Shown: positions 27,001-36,836, counted from the first letter of the stretch. The stretch: 52,609 nt of DNA from Sediminibacterium sp. (GCA_028687975.1 JAQTZD010000002.1:38110-90718); one strand, 5' to 3'. The notes: generated by a model from the letters alone, not told the origin. Program-made: numbers and translations.

Positions 27001-27456
27001 GAATAAATTAATTGTGAGGGTGCCGCATCCTGGTAATGGGCATGGTATGGACAAACCTGTGTGCCTAAAAAAAATCGTATGATCACATGTTTATCTCGTA
27101 AAAGTATAAACTGTGCGTAATTTTTAATGACTTTTTTGGAGCAAGGTACAATGAGTAAAAATCATATAAAGGTTGAAGATTTTAGTTAAGTTGCATGTAG
27201 AAATAAACAACCGGATATAGTTGCTCTTAGCTGGGTTGATCCTATACAAACTCACAATATTTTGAGTGTTGCATTTAAATATGTGTAGCCATGCTTTTTA
27301 TTCGAATTTTAATAAAGAATGGTGTACAATGGTTGATGTTACCATAGTATAGACATTGTGATAATGCGAATTGATGAGTTGGGATAGCGGCTTTTAGTGT
27401 AAGCGCATCGTATTTAATGCCAAGGGAAAGGAACTAGTATTTGAAAAATAGAGCAT
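27001..27456. other. Intergenic region before the ABC exporter genes
   Basis: AT-rich and free of recognisable genes. Frames on both strands are short and full of stops. A TATTTG-containing box lies close to the ATPase start (near 27440), but no full -33/-7 pair was defined. Confidence 0.45.
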
Positions 27457-28338
27457 ATGAACTTTTTATCGATTAAAAATCTCAGCAAAACATATAGCAA
27501 CGGGGTAAAGGCCATTAACCATATTTCACTTGATATTGAAAACGGAATGTTTGGTTTGCTTGGGCCGAATGGTGCAGGGAAATCATCACTTATGAAAACA
27601 ATCGTTGGTTTACAAAGTGCGGATGCCGGAGAAATTATTTTTAACAATATAAATGTTCTGTCAGATACAACATTTATTAAAAAACATCTTGGTTTTCTGC
27701 CCCAGGACTTTGGTGTTTACCCTAAAATTTCAGCGTTTGATTTACTTAATCACCTTGCCATTTTAAAAGGAGTCACAAATGCAACTGAGCGCGCTGAGCA
27801 AATAAAATCACTTCTGCATAAAGTAAACCTTTACCAGCATCGCCGCAAAGAAGTACATACGTTTTCAGGTGGTATGAAACAGCGGTTTGGTGTAGCGCAG
27901 GCACTATTGGGAAATCCTAAAATCATAATTGTTGATGAACCTACCGCTGGACTGGACCCGGAGGAGCGTAACCGGTTTAACGGTTTACTAAGTGAGATCG
28001 GGGAGGACATCATTGTTATACTGTCAACACACCTGGTAGAAGATGTCCGGAATTTGTGTTCCAGAATGGCGATAATTCAAAGTGGAACGGTATTGATCCA
28101 AGGTAACCCGTCAGATTTTGTGAATGAACTTAAGGGAAGAATCTGGCAGAAACAAATTTCTCATGCCGAGATAGAGGGTTATAGAAACAGTTATAAAACC
28201 ATTTCTACTCAAGTAATCTCAGGTAAGATGAATATCCGAATTTCAGCTGATATCCAACCGGATAATTTCGAGTGTGTATCTCCAACATTGGAAGATGTAT
28301 ATTTTAACACGCTAATCCAGTCAAATCACAAGCAATGA
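27457..28338 (+). CDS. ABC transporter ATP-binding protein
   Basis: A 293-residue ATPase with Walker A GPNGAGKSS (about 36-44), a Q-loop LPQDFGVYP, signature FSGGMKQR, Walker B IIIVDEPTAGLDPEERNR and H-loop LSTHLVED. The C-terminal 70 residues form the extension common in ABC-2 exporters. The gene overlaps the permease gene by the ATGA tetranucleotide, so the two are translated together. The pair would drive export, or a membrane event, coupled to the aminopeptidase domain of the partner. Confidence 0.96.
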   Translation: MNFLSIKNLSKTYSNGVKAINHISLDIENGMFGLLGPNGAGKSSLMKTIVGLQSADAGEIIFNNINVLSDTTFIKKHLGFLPQDFGVYPKISAFDLLNHLAILKGVTNATERAEQIKSLLHKVNLYQHRRKEVHTFSGGMKQRFGVAQALLGNPKIIIVDEPTAGLDPEERNRFNGLLSEIGEDIIVILSTHLVEDVRNLCSRMAIIQSGTVLIQGNPSDFVNELKGRIWQKQISHAEIEGYRNSYKTISTQVISGKMNIRISADIQPDNFECVSPTLEDVYFNTLIQSNHKQ

Positions 28339-31300
28339 AAGCCATATTTTGGTTCGATATTAAAAGCTATTTTAAAACCCCGGTGTTTTATGTAATGCTG
28401 GTTTTGCTTGTTACGCTTGCTGTATACGGAGGAACCGTAGCCCGGTTTGTCGTTAGTGAAAACATATTTTCGGATTCGCCTTATCAGATCAGTTTTGTGA
28501 CAGCTTTTCTCAGCTTGACCACCATTTTCTTCAGTACATTATTAGCTTCCCACATGTTGTTTAGAGAAGCCGACGCTCACTTTGAATTGATACTTTTTAG
28601 TACTCCAATTAGCACCCGGAAATTTATTCTTGGCAGGCTTGCATCTTTGCTTGTTGTAAGTTTTGGATTCGTTTTCCTTTTTAGCCTGAGTTTTTTAGTT
28701 GGACAGTCACTCGGTAATACAAATCCTGCATCCTCGTCATTCAAACTATTGCATTATTTGTATCCTCAAATTGTTTTTTGTTTTATTAATACACTTTTTG
28801 TAACATCGGTTCTAAGCTTAGTAGGAGTGCTTTCTGCAAATAAAATGTTGGTCTATGTAAGCGGATTGATACTTTACATTATTTATATGATTACCCTGGT
28901 TTACTCAGGGTCACCTTTGATGGCTCAAAGTATGCCTCAGTCTGAACAGGCTCAACTGATCTCTGCTTTTGTGGATCCTTTTGGACTCTCTGCTTTTTTT
29001 CAGCAAACTTCTAACTGGACAATCGAACAGAGAAATACACAGTTAGTTTCTCTGAGTGGAATATTTTTAATCAACAGAGTCGCTTATTTTTTGGTTTCCA
29101 TTTGCTTAATCTCTATTTGTATTTTTAAATTCAGGGTTGCCCAACCTGCATATGGAAGAAAAGTAAAAACAGTTGGATTGACGGCTGATACCGGTATCCC
29201 TCCATCCTATAAACCTGCAACTTCGTACTATAACAATAATGCTCAAATAAGGGCTGTATTCTCTTTTGCTAAGATTGACCTTATTTATATTGTTAAAAGC
29301 ATTCCTTTTATTATAACAGTCCTGGCACTTTTATTTGCACAAGGTATGGAACTGTATAGTGTGATTGAAAAGGGCGTAAGACTTCCGCAAAACTACGCTA
29401 GTTCAGGTTTGATGGTGTCTGCAATTATACAAACCTTTTATGGGCTTTGCATATTTGTCGTTTTATTTTACGCCTATGAAATATTCTGGAGAAGTAGAAA
29501 CGTTAATTTCTTTCAAATAGAAAGCAGTACTCCCGGTTATCGGATCGTTTTTTTTGCTAAATGGTTTTCACTATCGATAGTGTTATTTTTATTTAGTTTG
29601 TTGATGGTATCTGAAGGGATAGTGTTTCAACTTATTTTCCGCTACCCTTTTATTAGTTGGACGATTTATTGTAAAGTGTTTTGGATATGTACCGTTCCAT
29701 TGATCCTTTTAGGTGGCTTAATTTTGGTATTGCAAACAAATGCCGGCCATAAACTTATTGGTCTTGGATTGGCAGCAGTTTTCACCATATTCATGGCAAC
29801 AACTGCTGGCAAAACAGTTATTTCATTTCCATTATTGAGATTTTTGCAGACTTTACATTTCGACTACAGCGACATGAATGGTTTTGGTGAATACCTCCCC
29901 GTGTTTACTTTGCGTTTATTATTTGGAATTGGGATTACCGGTATTTTAGTTTTGATCTTTAACTTATCTGGCAAGGAGCTACTGCAATGGAGGTTATTTT
30001 TGTTATTGGCTTTGTTGGGAATTTTAACAGTCTATGGAGGTTCCGGTATGTTAAATGGGTATCAGGCGAAAGATGCGGATGCCGGACTGAAAATGCAGGC
30101 AAACTATGAAAAATCATTTCGGAAATACAATAACCTGCCAATTCCTACCATTACAGATGTAATTACAAATGTTGACCTGTATCCGGAAAAAAATGCCTAT
30201 ACAGTGAAAGGAACATATATATTAGAAAACAAGACCACAGAAGGCATTGATAAAATCCTCGTTCATTTTAAAAATGATTTTAAGATCAGAAACGCTACTT
30301 TGATCTCTGCCAAAAGAAATATTCCAATTGAAGAGAAAAACCAGTTAGTGTATCTTCCTGAGACTCTCTTGCCTAAACAAAAATTAAAATTTGTTTTTGA
30401 AATGGACTATGAATGGAAAGCGATAAACGGCCATCAGTCCTTTAATGCCATTGTCGGAAATGGTTCGTTTATCCGTATCAGCAATTACTATCCGCAGTTT
30501 AGCTACCAGGCTGACCTAGAAATTCAGGATGCTCAAAAAAGAATAGCGTTTCAGTTAGGAGAAGCAACTAGGCCAAGAGCATTTTCCGCTCCGAAATCAC
30601 TCAATGATGATTTTATTAATTTGGATATGTCGGTATCTACCTCTTCAGATCAACAGGTTATTGGTATAGGAGAGTTGGTGAAACAGTGGTCTACGGTAAA
30701 GCGTAATCATTTTAGATACAAAACAAACGCGCCAATACCCTTTCGGTTTGCTCTGTCCTCTGCCAGATACGCAACAAAAAAGGATTTCTATAAAGGGAAA
30801 TATTTTGAAATTTATTATCATCCGGATCACCCCGAAAATGTTGAACATTTGCTCAAGAATGCAAAATTAACTATGGATTATTGTGAGGCAAATTTCGGAG
30901 CCTACCCATTCAGAACAATACGTTTTGCGGAAGTTTCCAGCTTTACAAATGGTTTTGCTGCTACTGCTTATCCCACAACCATTTACATGACCGAAAACAC
31001 CATTTTCCATGCTAATATTACATCCGATCAACAGCAGGACGTAATTAATGAGTTAGCTGGTCACGAATTGTCTCATTTGTGGTGGGGGAATAATCAAATA
31101 TCTCCCGATGAAAGAGAAGGTGCTGCCATGCTTACAGAAACTTTCGCTATGTATACAGAAATGATGGTATATAAAAAGATGTATGGAGAAGCAAAAATGA
31201 AAGACCGTATTGAAATGCACCTGGGGATTTATATGGATAACAAGGGGTTTGCGGAAGATCAGCCACTTTATAAAGTAAGACCGGGGGATAGCCATATTTC

Positions 31301-31529
31301 ATATTCAAAAGGAGCTGTAGTTATGTACAAGCTTAGTCAATTAATTGGAGAAGATAAAGTGAATAGGGCTTTGAGAAATTTCTTGGAGAAGAATAAATAC
31401 CCTAATGCCAAACCCGTTTCCCTAGATTTTATCAGAGAGCTATATTTAATTGCAGACGTAAAGATTCATCCACGAATAGATGACCTGTTTATGAGTATCG
31501 GAGAGTTAGGAGAAAGTGATTTTAGATGA
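28335..31529 (+). CDS. ABC-2 permease fused to an M1-family aminopeptidase
   Basis: A 1064-residue fusion. Residues 1-580 contain two sets of about six membrane helices, interrupted near 270-315 by a cytoplasmic loop. Residues from about 600 form an extracytoplasmic M1 peptidase: an N-terminal beta domain and a catalytic domain with TNGFAATAYPTTIYMTEN and the zinc motif HELSH (His910, Glu911, His914). A downstream ligand Glu935 lies in AAMLTETFAMY. Spacing between HELSH and the Glu is 20 residues, slightly longer than the classical 18. Such ABC permease/M1 fusions are widespread in Bacteroidota. A role in peptide processing linked to transport, or antimicrobial peptide defence, is plausible. 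Substrate unknown. Confidence 0.93.
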   Translation: MKAIFWFDIKSYFKTPVFYVMLVLLVTLAVYGGTVARFVVSENIFSDSPYQISFVTAFLSLTTIFFSTLLASHMLFREADAHFELILFSTPISTRKFILGRLASLLVVSFGFVFLFSLSFLVGQSLGNTNPASSSFKLLHYLYPQIVFCFINTLFVTSVLSLVGVLSANKMLVYVSGLILYIIYMITLVYSGSPLMAQSMPQSEQAQLISAFVDPFGLSAFFQQTSNWTIEQRNTQLVSLSGIFLINRVAYFLVSICLISICIFKFRVAQPAYGRKVKTVGLTADTGIPPSYKPATSYYNNNAQIRAVFSFAKIDLIYIVKSIPFIITVLALLFAQGMELYSVIEKGVRLPQNYASSGLMVSAIIQTFYGLCIFVVLFYAYEIFWRSRNVNFFQIESSTPGYRIVFFAKWFSLSIVLFLFSLLMVSEGIVFQLIFRYPFISWTIYCKVFWICTVPLILLGGLILVLQTNAGHKLIGLGLAAVFTIFMATTAGKTVISFPLLRFLQTLHFDYSDMNGFGEYLPVFTLRLLFGIGITGILVLIFNLSGKELLQWRLFLLLALLGILTVYGGSGMLNGYQAKDADAGLKMQANYEKSFRKYNNLPIPTITDVITNVDLYPEKNAYTVKGTYILENKTTEGIDKILVHFKNDFKIRNATLISAKRNIPIEEKNQLVYLPETLLPKQKLKFVFEMDYEWKAINGHQSFNAIVGNGSFIRISNYYPQFSYQADLEIQDAQKRIAFQLGEATRPRAFSAPKSLNDDFINLDMSVSTSSDQQVIGIGELVKQWSTVKRNHFRYKTNAPIPFRFALSSARYATKKDFYKGKYFEIYYHPDHPENVEHLLKNAKLTMDYCEANFGAYPFRTIRFAEVSSFTNGFAATAYPTTIYMTENTIFHANITSDQQQDVINELAGHELSHLWWGNNQISPDEREGAAMLTETFAMYTEMMVYKKMYGEAKMKDRIEMHLGIYMDNKGFAEDQPLYKVRPGDSHISYSKGAVVMYKLSQLIGEDKVNRALRNFLEKNKYPNAKPVSLDFIRELYLIADVKIHPRIDDLFMSIGELGESDFR

Positions 31530-31574
31530 GGCAATATGGCTAAGTTATTTGCCAAACTGCTTCTGCATTTTATA

Positions 31575-31805
31575 TTATTTAATCTGTGCATTCAGTTTTT
31601 CTCTTGGAATATTTTCGGAAACCAAGCCTTTTACCCTGTCAATAATTTTTGAGAAAGAATAGAGCCGGTATGCCTCTCACTTCAAACTGGGCTGCTAATT
31701 CCCCATTTATATCAACATTTACCTTGCGAATTTCAATTTTCCCCTCATATTTCTGGAAATTTTTTCAAAAATTGGCAACACCCTCTAACAGGGCCCACAC
31801 CAGAA
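31575..31805 (-). pseudogene. Decayed thioredoxin gene
   Basis: On the minus strand the region begins YFWCGPC, an intact thioredoxin active site, followed by an in-frame TAG and VLPIFEKIS. A frame change leads to KVNVDINGELAAQFEVRGIP followed by ALFFLKNY, which contains the cis-Pro and substrate-binding segment of thioredoxin. A second frame change gives the terminal helix IDRVKGLVSENIPREKLNAQ. All main elements of thioredoxin are present in order but spread over three frames with a nonsense codon. The 5' end before the active site is lost or merges with the 3' end of the DinB-like gene. It is a relic beyond reasonable doubt. Confidence 0.87.
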
Positions 31806-31810
31806 ATATA

Positions 31811-32257
31811 TTAAATATCCAAAATACGCCTGTGATAATTTATTTGCCCAAGGTGATATGATACATGGGAAATAAGGTAAATAATTACTAAACCTACTTT
31901 TTCGGTGTTACCCCCAAAGGGTAACGGGTAATCCATACTCAGATCATGGTTTGATAAACCAGGTAAATTCTGCTTTACTGTTTCAATAGCTGAATCAATA
32001 CACTTTATCAGTTCTGACTTTGAAACATTTTTAAGCCTGAATTCCTCGTCCTTTTGACGCAGAATAGTTGACTTGCCAAGTGCAGCCCCGATCAGATAAT
32101 TCAAGCTTCCGGTTATATGCAAACAAAGGTTTCCTGCTGAATTTTTAATTTCACCATTTATAATCCACAAATTGCTTTCGTTTTTGTATAAACCGATTTC
32201 AGTCTTAAGTTTAATTAACTCAGCCTCAAAAATTCTGATATACGATTGGCTTATCAT
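31811..32257 (-). CDS. DinB/DUF1572-like four-helix metalloprotein
   Basis: A 148-residue protein of the DinB superfamily: His in CLHITGSLNYLIG and the HVSYHLGQINYHRR pair near the C-terminus would form the metal site of the four-helix bundle. Members of this superfamily include thiol transferases such as the bacillithiol transferase BstA and mycothiol maleylpyruvate isomerase. A link with bacillithiol biosynthesis (BshB1 at 41308) is conceivable but not shown. The 3' end abuts the decayed thioredoxin gene, and upstream it is separated by about 90 nt from the alpha/beta hydrolase gene, which reads into it. Confidence 0.78.
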   Translation of the reverse strand: MISQSYIRIFEAELIKLKTEIGLYKNESNLWIINGEIKNSAGNLCLHITGSLNYLIGAALGKSTILRQKDEEFRLKNVSKSELIKCIDSAIETVKQNLPGLSNHDLSMDYPLPFGGNTEKVGLVIIYLISHVSYHLGQINYHRRILDI

Positions 32258-32345
32258 TTTACAGTATTTAAAGAAATAATAAATTCAATGCCGATTATTT
32301 TTTTAATCTTTTGGAAAACCTTGTATAGCCTCAAATCCAGATTCT

Positions 32346-33125
32346 CTATTCGGAAAAAAAACGTTCAATAGAAGATATTAGGAAAACAGGGGTCTCCTGC
32401 ATAGGAAAATGACCGGCATTTTCAATCTCCGTAAAATCAACATGTTTAAATTCTGCAAATGCCCTTTTCTGAGCTTCTAATTTAAATTGGGGATGATCAT
32501 ACTGACCAGGCAATACCAGAAAGGGAATTTGTACCTGCTTCATCTGGTCAATAAAATTTTCACCAGTCCACATGTTTATATATTCCAATTGAGCGACCTT
32601 ATCCGTAACTTCTACATGCCTGTTGGCCCTGATAGTGGCCCAATAGTCAGACAGTCTGTTTTCCGTAAAAGCTCCATAAGCCACTTTAGCCATTTCTTCA
32701 TTTTGCACAATAGAAGAGAAGAATTCCTTTGTATTCGGATCTGCTGCAAAACCAGCTGCAGATACAGGAGTAACTAAAGCGATTTTTATTATCTGCCCTT
32801 TTTTATCTAAAATAGCAGCCTTTTGCGCGGCTAACCCGCACATTGAATGTCCGATAAGATAAAACTTATGCCAGCCTAAAGTCTCAGCTAAATTGAAGAT
32901 ATCATTGGCTATTTCATCAGAAGTAAAGACACCCTTTATATTTTTTGATTCCCCATAACCTCTTACGTCCATGAAGGCGTAACTGAAGTCATTAATATTT
33001 AGAAAAGGTATCGTTGTATTCCAACTTTCAGCATCATCCATCCAACTGTGTAAAGCGATAATTTTTTTAGTACCTGTGCCATACAAACGATAACCGACCG
33101 ATGTTTTTGTAATTTTCTCCATCAT
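32346..33125 (-). CDS. Alpha/beta hydrolase
   Basis: A 259-residue alpha/beta-fold hydrolase, nucleophile Ser94 in the elbow LIGHSMCG. The acid is probably Asp in LPGQYDHP and the general base His in AGHFPMQETP. The oxyanion region is IALHSWMDDAESW, in which the usual HG is HS. No signal peptide is present, so it acts in the cytoplasm. It belongs to a minus-strand cluster (DoxX, AhpD-like, hydrolase, DinB-like) that looks like a small detoxification or stress unit. The substrate cannot be told from sequence. Confidence 0.9.
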   Translation of the reverse strand: MMEKITKTSVGYRLYGTGTKKIIALHSWMDDAESWNTTIPFLNINDFSYAFMDVRGYGESKNIKGVFTSDEIANDIFNLAETLGWHKFYLIGHSMCGLAAQKAAILDKKGQIIKIALVTPVSAAGFAADPNTKEFFSSIVQNEEMAKVAYGAFTENRLSDYWATIRANRHVEVTDKVAQLEYINMWTGENFIDQMKQVQIPFLVLPGQYDHPQFKLEAQKRAFAEFKHVDFTEIENAGHFPMQETPVFLISSIERFFSE

Positions 33126-33187
33126 AAGTGAATTTTAATTGATAAAATGAAGGGGCCTGAAACCCCCTCCTTTTCGATTGTGTTTTC

Positions 33188-33739
33188 TCATTTTTTCCAA
33201 ATTCTTCCAGCGAATGCCGTGTCTACTTCCGGAGTTGTATTATGATTAGAGTAATTGCTCATTGTCTTAATTGCAATACCGGCAATAATTCCCAACACAT
33301 GGGACTCCGTATAACCAGCCGACAGAAATTCTTCAATATCTTCCTGTGAAACAATACCACGATTGACTGTTAATAACCGGGTTAGTTTTGATAAAGCGGC
33401 CATTTTTACTTCAGGTATTTCTTTGCCATCTCTGATAGCATTTGTAACTTCCACGGGCACTTTTGTCATCATGTCACCGACAAAACTGTGGGCTGCCATA
33501 CAATATTCACAATTGTTTTCATAGGCTACGGATAAGAATACTACTTCCTGTTCAGCAGGAGTAAATCCAGAATTAGCTCTAAAACTGTTGTATGAATAGG
33601 TATAGGCATCAAGCAGAGCTGTGTTGCCTCCCATATTCACATACATATTCGGAACAAACCCTAATCCTTTTTTTGTGTGTTCTAAAATTTCATTTGTTTT
33701 TTGAGAATGAATTATATTCTCAAGTTTTAAATTTGCCAT
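33188..33739 (-). CDS. AhpD/carboxymuconolactone decarboxylase-like protein (CEYC)
   Basis: A 183-residue all-helical protein of the AhpD/CMD superfamily. The redox motif is NNCEYCMAAHS (CxxC plus His two residues beyond a small pair), as in AhpD-like peroxidase-related proteins. LGFVPNMYVNMGG at the N-terminus and SNHNTTPEVDTAF near the end are typical of the group. It probably acts as a thiol-dependent peroxidase or reductase in the cytoplasm. It is one of three intact and two broken members in this window. It lies 62 nt upstream of the hydrolase gene in the same orientation. Confidence 0.9.
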   Translation of the reverse strand: MANLKLENIIHSQKTNEILEHTKKGLGFVPNMYVNMGGNTALLDAYTYSYNSFRANSGFTPAEQEVVFLSVAYENNCEYCMAAHSFVGDMMTKVPVEVTNAIRDGKEIPEVKMAALSKLTRLLTVNRGIVSQEDIEEFLSAGYTESHVLGIIAGIAIKTMSNYSNHNTTPEVDTAFAGRIWKK

Positions 33740-33863
33740 TTTGTTTATTTTTTGATTTTAATATTGATACAAAGTTTGCTCGTAGTTTAAACAAACACTA
33801 TTTCATTGGTCTTATTTTATAGTATTTTGGATATAGCCTGCAAGAAGAAAAAAACTTTCCTTG

Positions 33864-34298
33864 TTATTTCAATTGCCTGCTACTTAACTTTAAATCTATA
33901 CTCCAGCTCCCGCTGCCCTGAACCAGTAAAACCGAGGCCATTAACAGCGTTGTAATAGGAATAATAGGTAATTGGGGCTGTGCAGGGAAAGCGCCAGGAT
34001 TAAAAACGGTAACATGAACATAAATTGCTACCAGCATAATGGGAATAACAAATAATGCCCCTATGCGCGCATAATAGCCTATCAGTATAATTATTCCAAT
34101 ACAGATTTCCAGGATGGGAATCCCCCAATAAAGCATATTGTAGAATGGAAATTTTGCTTCAGTCAACTGAATTGACCAGGCCTGGCCATAGTTTGTTAAA
34201 GCTAGTTTCATAAAACCTGTCATGATAAACATTATTCCGAGCATAATCCTGTTGATTCCGACCATTTTGCTGGGTAGTGTCTTTCTTAAATAATACAT
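33864..34298 (-). CDS. DoxX-family membrane protein
   Basis: A 144-residue protein with four membrane helices (about 14-33, 53-73, 78-98, 109-126). NRIMLGIMFIMTGFMKLAL near the start and LEICIGIIILIGYYARIGAL are typical of DoxX/DoxD-like proteins. The family is linked to redox and sulfur or thiol stress in several bacteria. It precedes the AhpD-like gene by 124 nt on the same strand. The exact function is not known. Confidence 0.85.
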   Translation of the reverse strand: MYYLRKTLPSKMVGINRIMLGIMFIMTGFMKLALTNYGQAWSIQLTEAKFPFYNMLYWGIPILEICIGIIILIGYYARIGALFVIPIMLVAIYVHVTVFNPGAFPAQPQLPIIPITTLLMASVLLVQGSGSWSIDLKLSSRQLK

Positions 34299-34599
34299 GT
34301 TTTGAATTTTATTTGATTCGTGTTATTGATGTATAAAAATCTCTCCTGAATGAAGTCCATTGTACTCAGTATAAATTCCTTTATAAGAATCATTTGAAAT
34401 CTTTAAACAACTGCCCTCGTAGTATAACAGTTTGTAAAGCAATGTTTAGGCTAACCGATAGAATATCACTCTACGTTCATCTTTGCCGGTGACCTTGGTG
34501 ATACAAACATTCATTGTAAATAATAGAGGGTGTGCATATTGGATCTCGCATTAATTGATAATGCAAAGGTTTAGCAGAAAAGCAGATATAATTTTATAC
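34299..34599. other. Intergenic region between DoxX and AraC genes
   Basis: No gene or hairpin recognised. It lies upstream of the DoxX gene and downstream of the AraC gene, both on the minus strand, so it should hold the DoxX promoter. Confidence 0.45.
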
Positions 34600-35460
34600 T
34601 TAGTTCAAGAATTTTCCTTTTTGGGTCAGTCTGTAGGCGGAAGGAGATATGGCAAACTTCTCTTTGAAGCATTTTGAAAAATGAGGCAATTCAGTAAACC
34701 CTGAATTATAGGCCACATCAGTAATTCTTTGGTCGGAAACACGTAGCAGCTCTGCTGCCTTTTCAAGTTTTTTATTTCGAAGATAGTTAGCGGGGCTATC
34801 GTTATAGATACGTCTAAATTCCCTTTTAAAAGAAGACAAACTTACATTTACCAGTTGTGAAAGATCTTCGATCGATATGTCAGAATAAAGATGGGCATCG
34901 ATAATTTGCTTAAACGAATAAGTTGTTGGAGAAAACAGGCCTGAAAGTATTTGGTTAATATTTTTTTGTTCCTCGGTTTGTGATAAGAGAAGAATAATTT
35001 CCTTTAATTTCAAAACAAGTAAATCATCATTAACCAGCTCAGGATTTTCAAAATAAAATAAAAGACTTTCTATATATTTTGAAATAAGAAGCGGGCCTTT
35101 TATTTTCGTCATTGCAGTTGTAGACCGCTTTTCGGGCCTTTTTAAAAACAGAGGGAGATCATTTTCATATATTTTCCTTAGAATTTCAGGATGGAAATGT
35201 ATTGCAATAGTTTGAAACGATTGGGAGCTTTGTGAGGAAAGGATTTTGGTGATATAGTTCCCGCATTTCAGTAAAACAGATTCCCTGGTTGGAATTCTCA
35301 ATCTATCAACTTCTGAAATCGTTTCACTCACACCCTTAATTACATAATAAAAACATGCTTCGTTTGGCATGATATTGCTTTTTTGAAACGGCGGTTTTAT
35401 TACTAATTTTTCAAAAACCAATTTCCCGAAAAGCTCATATTTTTTATGCGAAAGAATCAT
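34600..35460 (-). CDS. AraC-family transcriptional regulator (paralogue of 49704-50555)
   Basis: A 286-residue regulator. Residues about 1-170 form an N-terminal sensing domain without clear cupin signature. Residues about 185-280 carry the two helix-turn-helix motifs (SIEDLSQLVNVSLSSFKREF and ITDVAYNSGFTELPHFSKCF). The whole protein is about 60% identical by eye to the regulator at 49704-50555, including the start (LSHKKYELFGKLVFEK versus LSHKQYALFGQLIFEK) and PELVNDDLL. It follows a small membrane protein gene by 21 nt on the same strand. The targets are probably nearby genes; direct evidence is lacking. Confidence 0.93.
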   Translation of the reverse strand: MILSHKKYELFGKLVFEKLVIKPPFQKSNIMPNEACFYYVIKGVSETISEVDRLRIPTRESVLLKCGNYITKILSSQSSQSFQTIAIHFHPEILRKIYENDLPLFLKRPEKRSTTAMTKIKGPLLISKYIESLLFYFENPELVNDDLLVLKLKEIILLLSQTEEQKNINQILSGLFSPTTYSFKQIIDAHLYSDISIEDLSQLVNVSLSSFKREFRRIYNDSPANYLRNKKLEKAAELLRVSDQRITDVAYNSGFTELPHFSKCFKEKFAISPSAYRLTQKGKFLN

Positions 35461-35481
35461 AGAGAGTATAAAGTTATCGGG

Positions 35482-35892
35482 TTATTCACATTTGTTCATG
35501 CCTGTTACGCTTTTTTTTGAAGAACCGAAAAATAGGGTTCTCCCGAATAGTAATGCAAATAAACTGTATAAAAATGCGGCAATCCAAATATATTCTGATC
35601 CCGGATTTTTCACTGCCGATTTCACAAGGGCAAGTGCCCCCATCAAAAAGTGCAGAAAATTTCCAATACAAAGTGGCCGGGCATATATCCCCCCAATTAA
35701 AATATCCTTTGCCATCCAATTTAGAATAGCAAATCCGAAATACAATGCTCCCGTAATTTGTACAAATAATACCGGTAATTCTTTTGGTATCAATCCAATA
35801 CCATATACAATTTCTTTTGGAAAGAAAGATGTGGCGATACCTAAAAAACCTGCTACACTAGAAGAGGCAACCATTAAATATTTACTTTTCAT
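35482..35892 (-). CDS. Small four-helix membrane protein upstream of an AraC regulator
   Basis: A 136-residue hydrophobic protein with about four helices (5-25, 41-60, 75-93, 104-121). The phrase FVQITGALYFGFAILNWMAK resembles DoxX-like or DUF4345-like proteins, but the assignment is weak. It is 21 nt upstream of the AraC gene and very likely in the same transcript. A sensor or accessory role is possible. Confidence 0.75.
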   Translation of the reverse strand: MKSKYLMVASSSVAGFLGIATSFFPKEIVYGIGLIPKELPVLFVQITGALYFGFAILNWMAKDILIGGIYARPLCIGNFLHFLMGALALVKSAVKNPGSEYIWIAAFLYSLFALLFGRTLFFGSSKKSVTGMNKCE

Positions 35893-36410
35893 GTTAAAGA
35901 TATGTTTTGCAGTTTAGTTAATTTACTTACCACACTTTTCTTTCGCAGTTTACGTTCAAATGGTATAATAGAAATTCATTTCACAAACCACATCCAGTTT
36001 TTATATATAATTCACGATAGATATTTCGCAGTGGTTATGCTTTGAATTTCAGAGTAATTCTGCCCGATTAGAATTCCACTCTCAATATCCTCAAGAACTC
36101 GGTTAAGCAACTACAGTTCTTAATTTCGCATAGGTATAATAATTCTTTATGTTTTACTAGTACAAAGGTTGAAAAGGGACTAAAGTAAAATTTAGACAAA
36201 CAGCTCATTTATTTGCAGTTATGGGTCAGCTATATTTCATTGTATATGATTGCCTGTTCTTGTAGGAATTGTGGGGCACAATTCGTATTTCCCAGTTATT
36301 TCGGCTATCCGATAAAATAGTCCATCAAATTGCATCACCTGTCCATTTTCCGGGAAAAAATACTGGTGCAGTTTTGCATTCTCTTATTATTTATCATTAA
36401 AAAAAGTGAA
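35893..36410. other. Intergenic region between divergent genes
   Basis: About 520 nt between the minus-strand membrane protein gene and the plus-strand DsrE gene. Nothing recognisable as a gene or RNA was found. It should hold promoters for both directions. Confidence 0.5.
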
Positions 36411-36776
36411 ATGAGTAAAACAGCAATTGTGGTTTTTTCTGACCCGAAAACAGAAACAGAAGAAGCTTTAGGTAGAGTATTTAATGGACTGGCTGCCGCC
36501 TACGACTTCAAGGAAGCAGGTGAAGAAGTAAAAATTATTTTTCAGGGAGCTGCTACCAGATGGCCAGAACAACTGCAAAAGCCAGATCATATGCTGAATG
36601 CCCTGTATAAAGCGGTGGAAGATAAGATCGAAGGGGTATCCTGTGGTTGTGTTGACGCATTTGGTGCCAATGCTTCCGGATTTGATTTGGTTACCGATAA
36701 TAAAGTGCCTGGAACAAGCGGATTATCCAGTTTTGTGAAATTGAAAAATGACGGGTTCAACGTTTTAATTTTTTAA
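36411..36776 (+). CDS. DsrE-family protein
   Basis: A 121-residue protein from ATG 36411; an in-frame TTG at 36330 would add 27 unlikely residues. TAIVVFSDPKTETEEALGRV and FNGLAAAYDFKEAGEEVKII form the Rossmann-like DsrE/F fold, and CGCVDAFGA contains two Cys in a position where some members carry persulfide. The family takes part in sulfur relay or unknown redox functions. A terminator-like hairpin follows, so it is probably monocistronic. Confidence 0.85.
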   Translation: MSKTAIVVFSDPKTETEEALGRVFNGLAAAYDFKEAGEEVKIIFQGAATRWPEQLQKPDHMLNALYKAVEDKIEGVSCGCVDAFGANASGFDLVTDNKVPGTSGLSSFVKLKNDGFNVLIF

Positions 36777-36785
36777 TTTATACAT

Positions 36786-36821
36786 AATTGCCCCTTTGTT
36801 TCTTTAAACAGAGGGGCAATT
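36786..36821 (+). terminator. Hairpin terminator after the DsrE gene
   Basis: AATTGCCCCTTTGTTT pairs with AAACAGAGGGGCAATT (15 of 16 positions, the other a G-T wobble) around a four-base loop. It lies between the DsrE stop (36776) and the next start (36837). There is no long T run after it, so it may be an attenuator rather than a full terminator. Confidence 0.7.
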
Positions 36822-36836
36822 ATTAAAACCTCTACA

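Noticed and set aside
31649..31861. Plus-strand frame of 70 codons opposite the DinB-like gene end
   Set aside because: It is the antisense of the decayed thioredoxin, whose minus-strand pieces are clearly recognisable.
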